A stretch of DNA of 64,000 nt, taken from the NCBI RefSeq assembly GCF_043641665.1, contig NC_092186.1, positions 25,201,001 to 25,265,000 on the forward strand, in the 5' to 3' direction. Both the position numbers and the translations under genes were made by a program. This document shows positions 1 through 10,430 of this stretch, in pieces (within the stretch, counting starts at the first letter, position 1; each line of letters opens with the position of its first letter). The stretch is from Enoplosus armatus (Eukaryota; Chordata; Actinopteri; Centrarchiformes; Enoplosidae). The notes under the pieces are model-generated. The model saw nothing but the letters and a program-made list of their open reading frames with translations, did no database searches and was not told the DNA's origin.

Positions 1-3000
1 AAAATAAAAAAGGTATGCGGGTTGGCCTGTGGGAAATTGGTGTCACTTCCTCAAATTAGCCGATGCTTTGTGAATCTGAATAGAATAATTTGCGGTTGAT
101 CACCGCTGCCAGCAGGTTTGTTCCTTGCATAATTTCCTCCCACCTTAGGACACTACGCCGGAGTCGTTTGACATTTCTGGGTCATTTCTAGCTGCCGAGG
201 CATTTTTTTTAGGGTTCAGTGGTAAATTGATACATGAAGGCGTTGTGTTTCTATTCGCAACATAATAGCGCCATGGTTCCCCGGCTGGAATGAGGGAGCA
301 ATGTTTTGAATTCAGCATCGCAATGTCGGGATAATATGACGATGCCCCCGGGCAGTGTCACCTCTCTCTCTCTCTCTTTGTCTCTCTCTCTCTCTCTTTG
401 TCTCCCTGTCTTTGTCGATTTTTTTTTTTCTCTCTTCTTCGGAAATACACACAGAGACACCACCAGCTCCAACCACAACAGTCAGGCCTGTATTGTCTTT
501 TCCTTATTAAAAATGCAGACAGGACTTCATCTTGTAACCTACTTACCAGTCAAGGATATCCACTGCAAATCCCATTCAGGGGCACAACAGAGACACAATC
601 ATACGCAGACACCTTTCATTCCTGTTCCGCGCAGACTGTAAGGGTTTATGGTAACATTCTCTCAGTATCACAGACATTTGGGGGGGGGGGGACTAGGGGT
701 AGCAGAGTGAATGGATGAGATGCGGTGGATGGGAAAGGCCGAGCAAGCAGTTGCAGAGAGGAGAGGAAAGGTCAATCTGTCTTCAAATTGCTCTTTCTGT
801 CTCCACAGCAGCAGCAGGTAATCAGATTGCCATTGAAATGTTTCATTGGAAAGAAAGAAACAAGTACAGTAAAAGCCTTTTTTTTCTGAGGGTCGGAACT
901 GATCTAACGTTGAGGCGTTTTACTCAGCGAGCCGCTGTGTGTGTGTATGTAATATAAAAGAGTTGTACGAGTTGGCTATATAGCATGCGGTCTTGTAAGA
1001 CTGGACTTTCCCTTATCCTCAATAGAGAAAACTTCAAAGCAGCATATTACCATTTCAGACAAACTGGGCCAGCAGTAGCCCAAAGGTTAGACGAAGTCAT
1101 TTCAATTCCCAAGGTGGGCTGGAAAAAAAAAAAGTCTGGGCCATTGACGAACCATTGAACAAGGCATTTAATGCTACTGTTGTACTGGAACTGTTAACTG
1201 AAACAAAAAACCCAATTCCTCTAATGTTCATGTTGTAGACATGTTGGAACCAGATAAATAAATAAAACAATTCTTGTGTCATAAAAACACAAATACAAAT
1301 GTATTTGTGAACTCACGGAACGTTTTACCGAAATTGACTGGAGAACCACTGTCATAGAGGGATGAGATCATACAGAAAGTCCAACCCTGGATTGTTGCAG
1401 TAATGCAACATTCCTTTGTTTGAGACGAAAAAACGCTGGTGTGCTGCGTTCAAACTTTAATGTCTAACTAAAGGACATGTCATCGTCACTGCCCTTGTTC
1501 ATTTAACACTCTCCTGTTTTTGATTCATAAACAAAAAGTGCTGACTGAGTTGGGTAATCCAGGTTTATACTTGACTGCTTCACAATGAAGGCCTTTTGCT
1601 GAGAGGTCGGTTGTACGCAATGAAGGGGGGGGGGGGGGGTTCTAGTAAAACGCAGTCCAATCAGATTGCAACGAAATTACTATAAACATGCAGCAGAAAA
1701 AGAAAGTGTCACCACATCTTGGTCTAGAGGATTTGCAGTCAATGCGCAAAAAACTTGCAGTCAACCTGCGCGGAAATTGTTCCGTGCGTACTTTCGATTG
1801 AATTTCTGAGGGACGCATACTGTGGCAGACCCGTTTGGAGAGCCGAATTCAGGTGAAGCCAGGGTGATCTGTCAACACGGATGACAACAGAATGAACACG
1901 CAAGTGAATTTTCCCATCATGGTATATCGATATCTGCAGGAGTCTGGCCAGCGGAGTCAGGTGATAAAGCAGACTCGGCCCCCACCTGATTATCTGCAAC
2001 AACTTTTTAAGCTGGTGACAGGTCAGCCAGTCATTCCTCTCTGTTTTTCGGGTTATGTTTGTCTCTTTCTTTCTTTCTTCTTTTTTTTTTTTTCCCTCTT
2101 ACAGACAAAAACCGACGTCGCATAGCGCCGTCCTTGCATTGTTTTGGCTTTCACATAAATTTCTCCTCGATTTCAGCCTGACGACAAAGAACCTTTTCAG
2201 CGACGCCTTGTGTGTTCTTGAGACAAATCGGCCCGTTTTCACACTGGTTTATATTGCATATATTGTTTTGAAGGTTACAAAATGTTTCAAATGCATCCCT
2301 AGTCTGGTCTAACGCGCTGAACAATGTTTACTTTCAAGCAAGCTATGCTGAGGCTGGGTGGTTTGTTAAATGTTCCCTGCTTGTTACTGTCAACATCTCC
2401 CATGGGATTGCTCGCATAAATTGTCTTAGACACAAAATGATCAAAGTTATTGTGTGCTTTTTCACTGTTGCTACAGGTACTACAAGATCCAGCATTCAGA
2501 AGTTGGCATCGGTTTTTATTGTAATTTCATATTTTGAGTCACTCAATCACTTAATAATGACTTAATGGGGGATAAACATTTCTGGCACATTGAGTCCATG
2601 TATGATTTTATTCATTTATTTCACACCATCTGGCTACTATTCATCTGGACAACAGAATTTTATATTACAACATTAATGTGTGTAAATGGCTTTAATTTAC
2701 ATGAGCACATCTCACCCAAAGTGAAATTTAATGTCCGTGTTGGAGAGTGAATGGTCGGCATTTTAATTTGATGGCTTTTGAAAGTCTGGCCTTTAAAATC
2801 TTCAGGATTTCAACGTCGTGAAAAGAACTCAATTTTGGCGATTATGAATCAGGCAAACTTGCGTATTCATATTCACGTCTTCAGATTAGTGACTTTCATT
2901 GCACCGAAGTATTCTGCTTTCCTTCTTCCCCCGTTCCCTCTCAAGAGCCAGTTTTTTTTTTTCTGCATTTCTTCAAAATACTTTTTAAATAAGTCTGATT

Positions 3001-3780
3001 CACCTCCGCTTCCCTCTCACATCACCAAACTAAGCGCAGATAAACAAGCTGAGTAAAAGTGGGGGGAAAAAAATGCCCACCTCCACCTTTACATGCTTGT
3101 GTCTAGTTTTCTAGTTTAGTTAGGCTTCTATTTTTTTTGTTAATATAGTGTGAAACACGCCACCCTGCTATCTGATATAAAGGCTACTACATTTTTAGAA
3201 TAGTAGAACTATCACCTGCTAACAGGTGAAAATGAAAGCAACGTATGATGGTGTGAAAAATGAGTTCTGAAAAATAAGATAAGACAGCTACATTCTCACA
3301 GCGTGATGCCACCAAGTTCACTTCATTATTCATAACGAATAATAATAACGAGTGAGTTCTTTTTTCGTAATTGTGTCCATAATTGCTAAAAGAAAAGGAA
3401 GTGGTGTATAATAATAAGTAACAACGTAATGAACTGAAATCATTTCATTATTATTATTATTATTATTACATTCTTGGCCATTTCTGGCCTTTTTCTTAAA
3501 TGTATTTTAGGGGTGCCTTATTTTCTAATAATTTCCTGGCATTTCCTAATTTGGTACTTATTATAGGGAAAACAGAGAAACTTATTTCAGTTAGAGACTA
3601 GTTAGAAGACCTGTAAAATAAAACATGACTTATCGTTCTTGAGCAATCAAATGTGCTGTAGTAGTTTCTACAACACAGTAACATAGTTTCCAGTAGTTTT
3701 TTTCTGTAGCTAATAATGGGCAGTTTAGTTAACTGCACTACTGAGTATAGCTTCCACAACAATGGGTTGTGTAACTGTGT

Positions 3781-3783
<3 letters not shown>

Positions 3784-3812
<29 letters not shown>
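3784..3812. repeat. (GT)n microsatellite
   Basis: Uninterrupted TG dinucleotide array of about 29 bases. Confidence 0.95.
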
Positions 3813-3816
<4 letters not shown>

Positions 3817-4763
3817 ATCTTACGCCAAAGGCTGCTGAAACTACGTTTTCCTTTTGACTGCTGTGAGGATGGAGGCAGTTCTATCTAAGAACTACAAAGT
3901 GGGTTGAATTGAGATATTAAAAGAGCCCCAACCCTCAGGAGGTACGAGTTCAAACAGGAAGCTGGGCCACGCCGGACCCATGTCTAATACGGCGGCAAAA
4001 TAAAAGTGCTGCCGAGCATCATTTCCAATCTACCTCGATGCATCTTTATCAGGTGTATCGACCGGGGCAGCACTGCTTTCACTTCATACTGAAGTAGCGA
4101 TGGCCTCTAAGTACTTGTTAAGAATTATTGCGACTCGTGCAGCTCTATCTCTGTCAGATCTATAAATAGTATCTCCTGACAAATTGAGGTTGCTCTTATC
4201 AGAAAATTGAGATTTCACAGCTTTGAGGGCGAGATGTGAAGTGACACATCAAAGGGCTTTTGGGCTTGGCTGAGCATGGGCGGGGGGGGGGGGGGGCGGC
4301 TGATGGCAAAAGGGGAAGCACTTCTTGCTCAGGAAAGGGAGAGAGCCAGAATGAATATGGAGCTAGGGATGCACTGCTCGCCGTCAGCTGGTGGCGTGTG
4401 ATGATAGAAGAAATGTGAGAAGTTGTCAAGAGGGTGTGGCAAGAGAGGGGAAAAATTCATTTCAGAGCATAAATTACAATACATTAGTGTTACCAGAAGG
4501 TGTCCAAGTCAGACATTTCATCAGTTACCACTGCAGTAATAAATGAGACGGATTTTCCGTTCATATAGTCTTTCCTGTTTGACTCAAAATACTGCCGTCT
4601 GCTCTTAATTTATAGAATACAGAATGCAGTCTTACTTGGCAGGATTACTAAATTAGGTTAAGGAGAGTAAAACCCCAAAACACGTATGTGTTTTTACCTC
4701 GGAGTTCCAGGTTTTTACTCAACACAGTTAAGGAGATAACTCTAGTAATCCTGATTAATAAGG

Positions 4764-4787
4764 CCCCCCCCCCCCCCCCCCCCCCCC
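4764..4787. repeat. Poly(dC) tract, 24 bases
   Basis: An uninterrupted run of 24 cytosines, the longest of more than ten such G/C homopolymers in the window. It can form G-rich secondary structure on the minus strand and is prone to sequencing and assembly length errors. Confidence 0.95.
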
Positions 4788-5404
4788 ACCCGGTTAACAG
4801 ACTGGTCAACACACAGGTAGGTTGCGGTGATGATTCTGTCTTCTCTGTCCTCTCAACCCACTAATAAGGTTGCAAAGAAGAACAGAACTCCCATGGGACA
4901 TACAGACTGCAGGCCTCCTTGGCCCCCTTACAGAAACGTAGCCCTGACCCTTAATCCTTCACCCTGATGAAAACCAAAACTAGGGTGTATGAAAGTAAAA
5001 GAAAATCACACATTTAGACCACGATAAAATCTAAATATTGACAAAAGACAAATACATAATGATATACAAAACACAAAGTGCTATTACCTTGTCCCAGCTT
5101 GATGAACTGGAAGGGAGGGGGGGGGGGGGGGGGTCCCGCTCTCAAGTCCGATTGAATGGGCAGTGAGAGATGTCGGTTTTGAAGGTTTAGGGTCAGGGTT
5201 AGGAGGTGGGGTTCAGGTTCTTACTGTACTGACCTCTGCAAGACTGAAAGTTCTGAGTACAAACACCCTGTGTGATATAATTCCATCACACCAATTCATC
5301 TAATTTAGAATTCCACAACTAATTTCATTGATTCTTGGTGTATAGTCATATTCATTTTTTTTTTTTTTTTTTTTAATGAATGCTACGTGTATAAAAACAA
5401 AGAC

Positions 5405-5640
5405 TAAGAGTCTACAGCCATGTTAACAGGGCTGTAGGGCTGCACTAGCATAGCAGTGCAAACATCTGCACGCTAACTGATGTTCTCATCTTGACCACCT
5501 TAGTCAGTCAATTTGGCACAACACAAAGCACAGCTGAGGCCGACGGGAATGCCATTAGTTCGGCAGGTGTTTGGCCATCAACCAAAGTATCTGGCAAATT
5601 GAAATCTTACCCTGATGATCACCAAAGTCAGCGGGAATTA
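5405..5640 (-). repeat. Dispersed teleost repeat (family 1), minus-strand copy
   Basis: Read on the minus strand this carries the landmarks of a family present several times in the window: a segment reading roughly 'caaacacctgc..aactaatgg' followed by 'cattcccgtcggcctcagct', then the 'gctaac/gcta' rich tail. The same landmarks occur at 25,010-25,815, 38,900-39,515, 42,235-42,560, 47,195-47,440 and 58,470-58,570. I recognise it as a highly abundant non-autonomous repeat of percomorph fish. Its exact Repbase class is unknown to me. Confidence 0.65.
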
Positions 5641-5807
5641 TCTTTTGGGAAACGCGAATGGGAGTTTTGTGATGCATGTGATGTGTATTATTTGATACTA
5701 ATCATAAAAGTAGCCTTTTCGTAAAATGATATGCAGTACAAAGTTGCCACGTATGCAATGTTCCAGGTAAACAACTAGCAGATGTTTGGGTCCATAAAGA
5801 TAAGATC

Positions 5808-6170
5808 TGTTGTTGTTTAGGAGAGGTCTTGGTATGTGAAAGGTTATCTCTGAGAGGTTAAGGTATGTGAAAGGTCACTCTGAGAGGTCTCTTTTCCTGA
5901 CCCCTCTATGGGGAACGGAAGTTTACAGACTCGTGTGTTGTAGTAGGACCCCATGTATGTCTAAAGGTATAAAAGACGAGCTTGAAACAGTGTTCGAGGC
6001 AGCAGTACTGATTTGGCTACGGGTGCTATACAGGTCAAGACGCGCATGCCTGTTGATCCTGATCTTTGATGCAAATAAAGAATATTATGTGAAAAGTCAG
6101 TATCAGCGGAGTTTCCTTCCATCATCGAATCATCGCCTACATCTGGGGAATGAAGAAGAAATTGACAACA
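5808..6170 (+). mobile_element. Possible solo LTR (retroelement promoter-like block)
   Basis: The block begins TGTTGT and ends ACAACA, a six-base inverted terminal match of TG...CA type. It contains a TATA box (TATAAAAG, 5968-5975) and an AATAAA polyadenylation signal (6074-6079) about 105 bases downstream, the U3-R spacing typical of LTRs. Upstream of the TATA box the motif GGTATGTGAAAGGT occurs twice (about 5830 and 5862). I see no matching target-site duplication, no primer-binding site and no gag/pol, so if real it is a solo, possibly decayed, LTR. The boundaries are a guess. Confidence 0.35.
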
Positions 6171-6370
6171 CATGCGCAGAACGCGTCCGCAGAAGTCTCT
6201 TGCAATATGCATAATACCTGTTATCTTCTGCTCCATTCGACTTAGACAGATAAGCGCCGCGAGTTTATAACTGTGTCAACAGAGGTCCAGGATATCTCCG
6301 CTCTGCTCCATTCACATTGGCCAGTGGCTTCAGCCCCTGTGCTGATAGTGGAGCAATCTTCAGCCTTCAT

Positions 6371-6393
6371 CTCTCTCTCTCTCTCTCTCTCTC
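6371..6393. repeat. (CT)n microsatellite
   Basis: Uninterrupted CT dinucleotide run of about 23 bases. Confidence 0.95.
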
Positions 6394-7224
6394 CGGCTCT
6401 GTCGGCCAATCCACCAACTGTATTAAAAACTGCTCAAGCAAAAATGTCAACCAAGGAAGCAGTTGTGAGTAGCCTTGAGCATGTGAGAGATGTGTGTAGC
6501 AGCATGGGCAGCGCACATATCTGGAAAGTTATTGTCCCGCAGAATAAAGATCAAAATGTTCTTTATCTTTCATGTGCTCTGAATTATGTATGACAGACGG
6601 CAGGCTATACCATCCCTGACAACATACGCGTACAGAGATACTACAAGGGATGTGTCGTCTAGCTAATAATTCAAATAAGCTTGGTTAGCACTTTAATGAA
6701 ATGTGATCCCTGTGGGAGGTACGCCTAACTACTAATGAGATCATACAGCTAAGGACAAGACACGTTTTCTGTGGACTCTGATTGCTTTACGTGGGTTTGC
6801 AATCAAAGGCACGTACATGTAAGAGACTTCCACATGCTTGGCTGCAGCTGTGTGCACATCCTCATTTTAGCACTCCACTAGATATTGGGTCATCTAAAAA
6901 TACTTAAACCGGACGATTCTGCTAAACCTTGGATTACATTCACTGCCAATGTCTGTTTCCTAGAATATCCACGCATGGAGAGTGTCCATTTTGCACCCGG
7001 GCAAGGATAGTCACACAGCAGCTATTCGCCTATTTACACCCGGCGTGAGCGTCGTCCGCGGGTGATTACGCCTTGAGTGTTTGGGTGTCAACCGAGGATG
7101 GTTACTGACCACTGCGGGTGTTAACACGTTGAGATGGATGGCTGAGTCAATCAAGCATAGGTTTTACATCCAGGAGACCGCTGTGGTATTCACTGAAAGT
7201 GTTTTTACCTAAACCCGAAACTAA

Positions 7225-8956
7225 AGGTTTTCTAACACGTGGTTAACGTTGTGAAACGGTCTCAGTTTGGTTAGCTTTAGGCACCAAAGCTACTTGGTTA
7301 GGCGTTCTGACAGAAACGTTCTCTAACACGTGGTTAACGTTGCGAAACGGTCTCAGTTTGGTTAGGTTTAGGCACCAAAGCTACTTGGTTAGACGTTCTG
7401 ACAGAAACGTTCTCTAACAAGTGGTTAACGTTGTGAAACGGTCTCAGTTTGGTTAGGTTTAGGCACCAAAGCTACTTGGTTAGGCGTTCTGACTGAAACG
7501 TTCTCTAACACGTGGTTAACGTTGTGAAACGGACTCAGTTTGGTTAGGTTTAGGCACCAAAGCTACTTGGTTAGGCGTTCTGACAGAAACGTTTTCTAAC
7601 ACGTGGCTAACGTTGTGAAACGGTCTCAGTTTGGTTAGGTTTAGGCACCAAAGCTACTTGGTTAGGCGTTCTGACAGAAACGTTTTCTAACACGTGGTTA
7701 ACGTTGCGAAACGGTCTCAGTTTGGTTAGGTTTAGGCACCAAAGCTACTTGGTTAGGCGTTCTGACAGAAACGTTCTCTAACACGTGGTTAACGTTGCGA
7801 AACGGTCTCAGTTTGGTTAGGTTTAGGCACCAAAGCTACTTGGTTAGGCTTTTTGACAGAAACGTTTTCTAACACGTGGTTAACGTTGCGAAACGGTCTC
7901 AGTTTGGTTAGCTTTAGGCACCAAAGCTACTTGGTTAGGCGTTCTGACAGAAACGTTTTCTAACACGTGCTTAACGTTGCGAAACGGTCTCAGTTTGGTT
8001 AGCTTTAGGCACCAAAGCTACTTGGTTAGGTGTTCTGACAGAAACGTTCTCTAACACGTGGTTAACGTTGTGAAACGGACTCAGTTTGGTTAGGTTTAGG
8101 CGTTCTGACAGAAACGTTCTCTAACACGTGGTTAACGTTGTGAAACGGACTCAGTTTGGTTAGGTTTAGGCACCAAAGCTACTTGGTTAGGCGTTCTGAC
8201 AGAAACATTTTCTAACACGTGGCTAACGTTGTGAAACGGTCTCAGTTTGGTTAGGTTTAGGCACCAAAGCTACTTGGTTAGGCGTTCTGACAGAAACGTT
8301 TTCTAACACGTGGTTAACGTTGCGAAACGGTCTCAGTTTGGTTAGGTTTAGGCACCAAAGCTACTTGGTTAGGCGTTCTGACAGAAACGTTCTCTAACAC
8401 GTGGTTAACGTTGTGAAACGGTCTCAGTTTGGTTAGGTTTAGGCACCAAAGCTACTTGGTTAGATGTTCTGACAGAAACGTTTTCTAACACGTGGTTAAC
8501 GTTGCCAAACTGTCTCAGTTTGGTTAGATTTAGGCACCAAAGCTACTTGGTTAGGCGTTCTGACAGAAACGTTCTCTAACACGTGGTTAACGCTGCGAAA
8601 CGGACTCAGTTTGGTTAGGTTTAGGCACCAAAGCTACTTGGTTAGGCGTTCTGACAGAAACGTTTTTCTAACACGTGGTTAACGTTGTGAAACGGACTCA
8701 GTTTGGTTAGGTTTAGGCGTTCTGACAGAAACGTTCTCTAACACGTGGTTAACGTTGTGAAACGGACTCAGTTTGGTTAGGTTTAGGCACCAAAGCTACT
8801 TGGTTAGGCGTTCTGACAGAAACGTTCTCTAACACGTGGTTAACGCTGCGAAACGGACTCAGTTTGGTTAGGTTTAGGCACCAAAGCTACTTGGTTAGGC
8901 GTTCTGACAGAAACGTTCTCTAACACGTGGTTAACGTTGTGAAACGGACTCAGTGT
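7225..8956. repeat. 91-bp-unit minisatellite array, about 19 units
   Basis: Tandem array whose unit reads TCTAACACGTGGTTAACG followed by GAAACGG(T/A)CTCAG, TTTGGTTAGGTTTAGGCACC, AAAGCTACTTGGTTAGGCG and TTCTGACAGAAACG. Unit starts fall at 7231, 7322, 7413, 7504, 7595, 7686, 7777, 7868, 7959, 8050, 8120, 8211, 8302, 8393, 8484, 8575, 8667, 8737, 8828 and 8919. The period is therefore 91, except for two 70-base units (starting 8050 and 8667) that lack the 21 bases CACCAAAGCTACTTGGTTAGG-like, and one 92-base unit. Almost every unit carries CACGTG next to GTTAAC. Units differ by a few substitutions. No open frame is conserved through it. Confidence 0.97.
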
Positions 8957-10069
8957 AGTCAGGTTCCACCCCAGGTGCAAATAGCACTGTTGGCTACGGA
9001 CACCCGTGTGCTTGTCTCTGGCGTAAATAGCTACTTTGGTTACTCCACCCCAGAACATTGGCTAATGACACCTGGGTGCAAATAGCATCTGCCTTATTAT
9101 TATTGCTTCTATTAGGTCAGTAACCTGACTGGACCTGAAAATCAGAGTCAACCTGCAGAAACTTTACCAAAATGAAACCTCATAGCTTTTAGAATTAGCT
9201 GCCTAGCTCCCGTCTGCCATGCTGATCCAGCCCATGTAAGATTGTCTTACACTTCAACTAGACTAGTTTTTGAATTTAAAACGTTAATCTGAAGTCTGTG
9301 TGAGAGCCGTTGTAGCTCAGAAATCCCTGCTAGCTTAGTTGATTAAAAAGTAAATCTTTCAGCTCAGGAGGAGGACACGAAATGTTTATATTTCTAGTGT
9401 TTATCATCACTGATAATTATGGAAAGAACAGTCTGTCACTAGTCTGTGAACATGTCCCTTTAGGGTCTTAATTACTTGCCACTTAAATATGAAGGCAGGG
9501 CTTTTTTTCCCCCCCATTTTTTTCCCCCCAGTGATCTGATTGGTTAGTAAACTGTTTGAGCCTCTGCTCCGAACTTTCACTTTTAGTTGGACTTATCCTT
9601 ACATACGGATACATCGGTACATAATGACCTTTCCTTTCATCCTGCTGCACTGCCGTCACAGCTACCTTTTCTCCGTCTGAAGTCTTTGTTTGCACGTGTG
9701 GAAGCCAACAAGAAACCCCGTTACGCATACAAGAAATCGGCTTTCTCCAGGACAAATCTAACTGTGGAAATTCGGTTCCTCTAATCATGTGTCCAGGAGT
9801 GTGTGTGTGTGTGTTTTTTTTGTTTTGTTTGCACGACATTTGAGAAATCAGGTTTCTGTACCTGTTTTTGTGCTTTGCTCTGTAGCCCCTCACAAATCTC
9901 CAAATCTCAAGCTAATAAGGCACCTTGTGGATGAGGCAACGCTGAATACTGAGTGTTGCTTTGCAGTCATGTTGACGTTTTTTAAGAATTCTCGTTTGTG
10001 CTGGAGGCAAAAGTTGGGTCCCTGTCACAATACCTGCCTCTGTTTGCTTTTTTTTTTTTTTTTGCATAT

Positions 10070-10430
10070 TTTTCATCATTAACGTCTCCTGTCATTTCGG
10101 ATACCACTATTCATCACCTGCCCTGTAGTTACCCTCAGCGCGTTCCCGCCTCTCCCAGTCACCTGATCCCCTCATTTACCAGCACACCTGTTCCCCCCCG
10201 TTCCCTCAGTAGTTCCCCAGCATATACACCATGCCTCTTTTCCCCAGTCTTTTGCCAGATCACACAGTGTTCCGCCTGCCTGCTCCTTTGCCTGCTTTGT
10301 TCGCCCTCGCTGGCTGATTCCCTGTTGCCTTGAACTTCCTACCAAGCAAACGACTGATTGCTTCCCACCGCTCTGCCGCTGAGTCCCGCTTTTGAGTCCG
10401 CGTCTCACTTCCAGTCGATGCACCCAGTGA
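10070..10430 (+). repeat. Possible retroelement-derived dispersed repeat
   Basis: Pyrimidine-rich block with the style of a recurrent teleost repeat: cues such as 'cacctgcc..', 'cacctgttccc', 'agcatatacacc', 'ttttgccagatca' and 'gcctgcctgctc' in this order. It follows a poly-T run. It resembles the CACCTG-rich blocks at 18,130 and 44,036 in character but is not clearly the same family. Low confidence. Confidence 0.3.

Larger units (their letters stand above)
1..5400. other. Intergenic, no gene seen
   Basis: I see no exon-like open frame flanked by splice signals on either strand. The short open frames here run through low-complexity DNA. The stretch holds simple repeats: (CT)n at 362-398, poly-G at 680-691, 1625-1639, 4282-4296 and 5117-5133, a 24-base poly-C at 4764-4787, (ATT)n at 3447-3468, (GT)n at 3784-3812 and poly-T at 5355-5374. 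Confidence 0.6.

Noticed and set aside
7225..8956. CRISPR-like regular repeats
   Set aside because: The whole 91-bp unit repeats with no unique spacers, and the sequence is eukaryotic. It is a minisatellite.
9305..9345. tRNA A-box-like TTGTAGCTCAG
   Set aside because: No B box at the right distance and no cloverleaf can be drawn.
9483..9893. 136-codon minus-strand frame
   Set aside because: Low-complexity Lys/His/Thr content from GT and C runs, with no domain.
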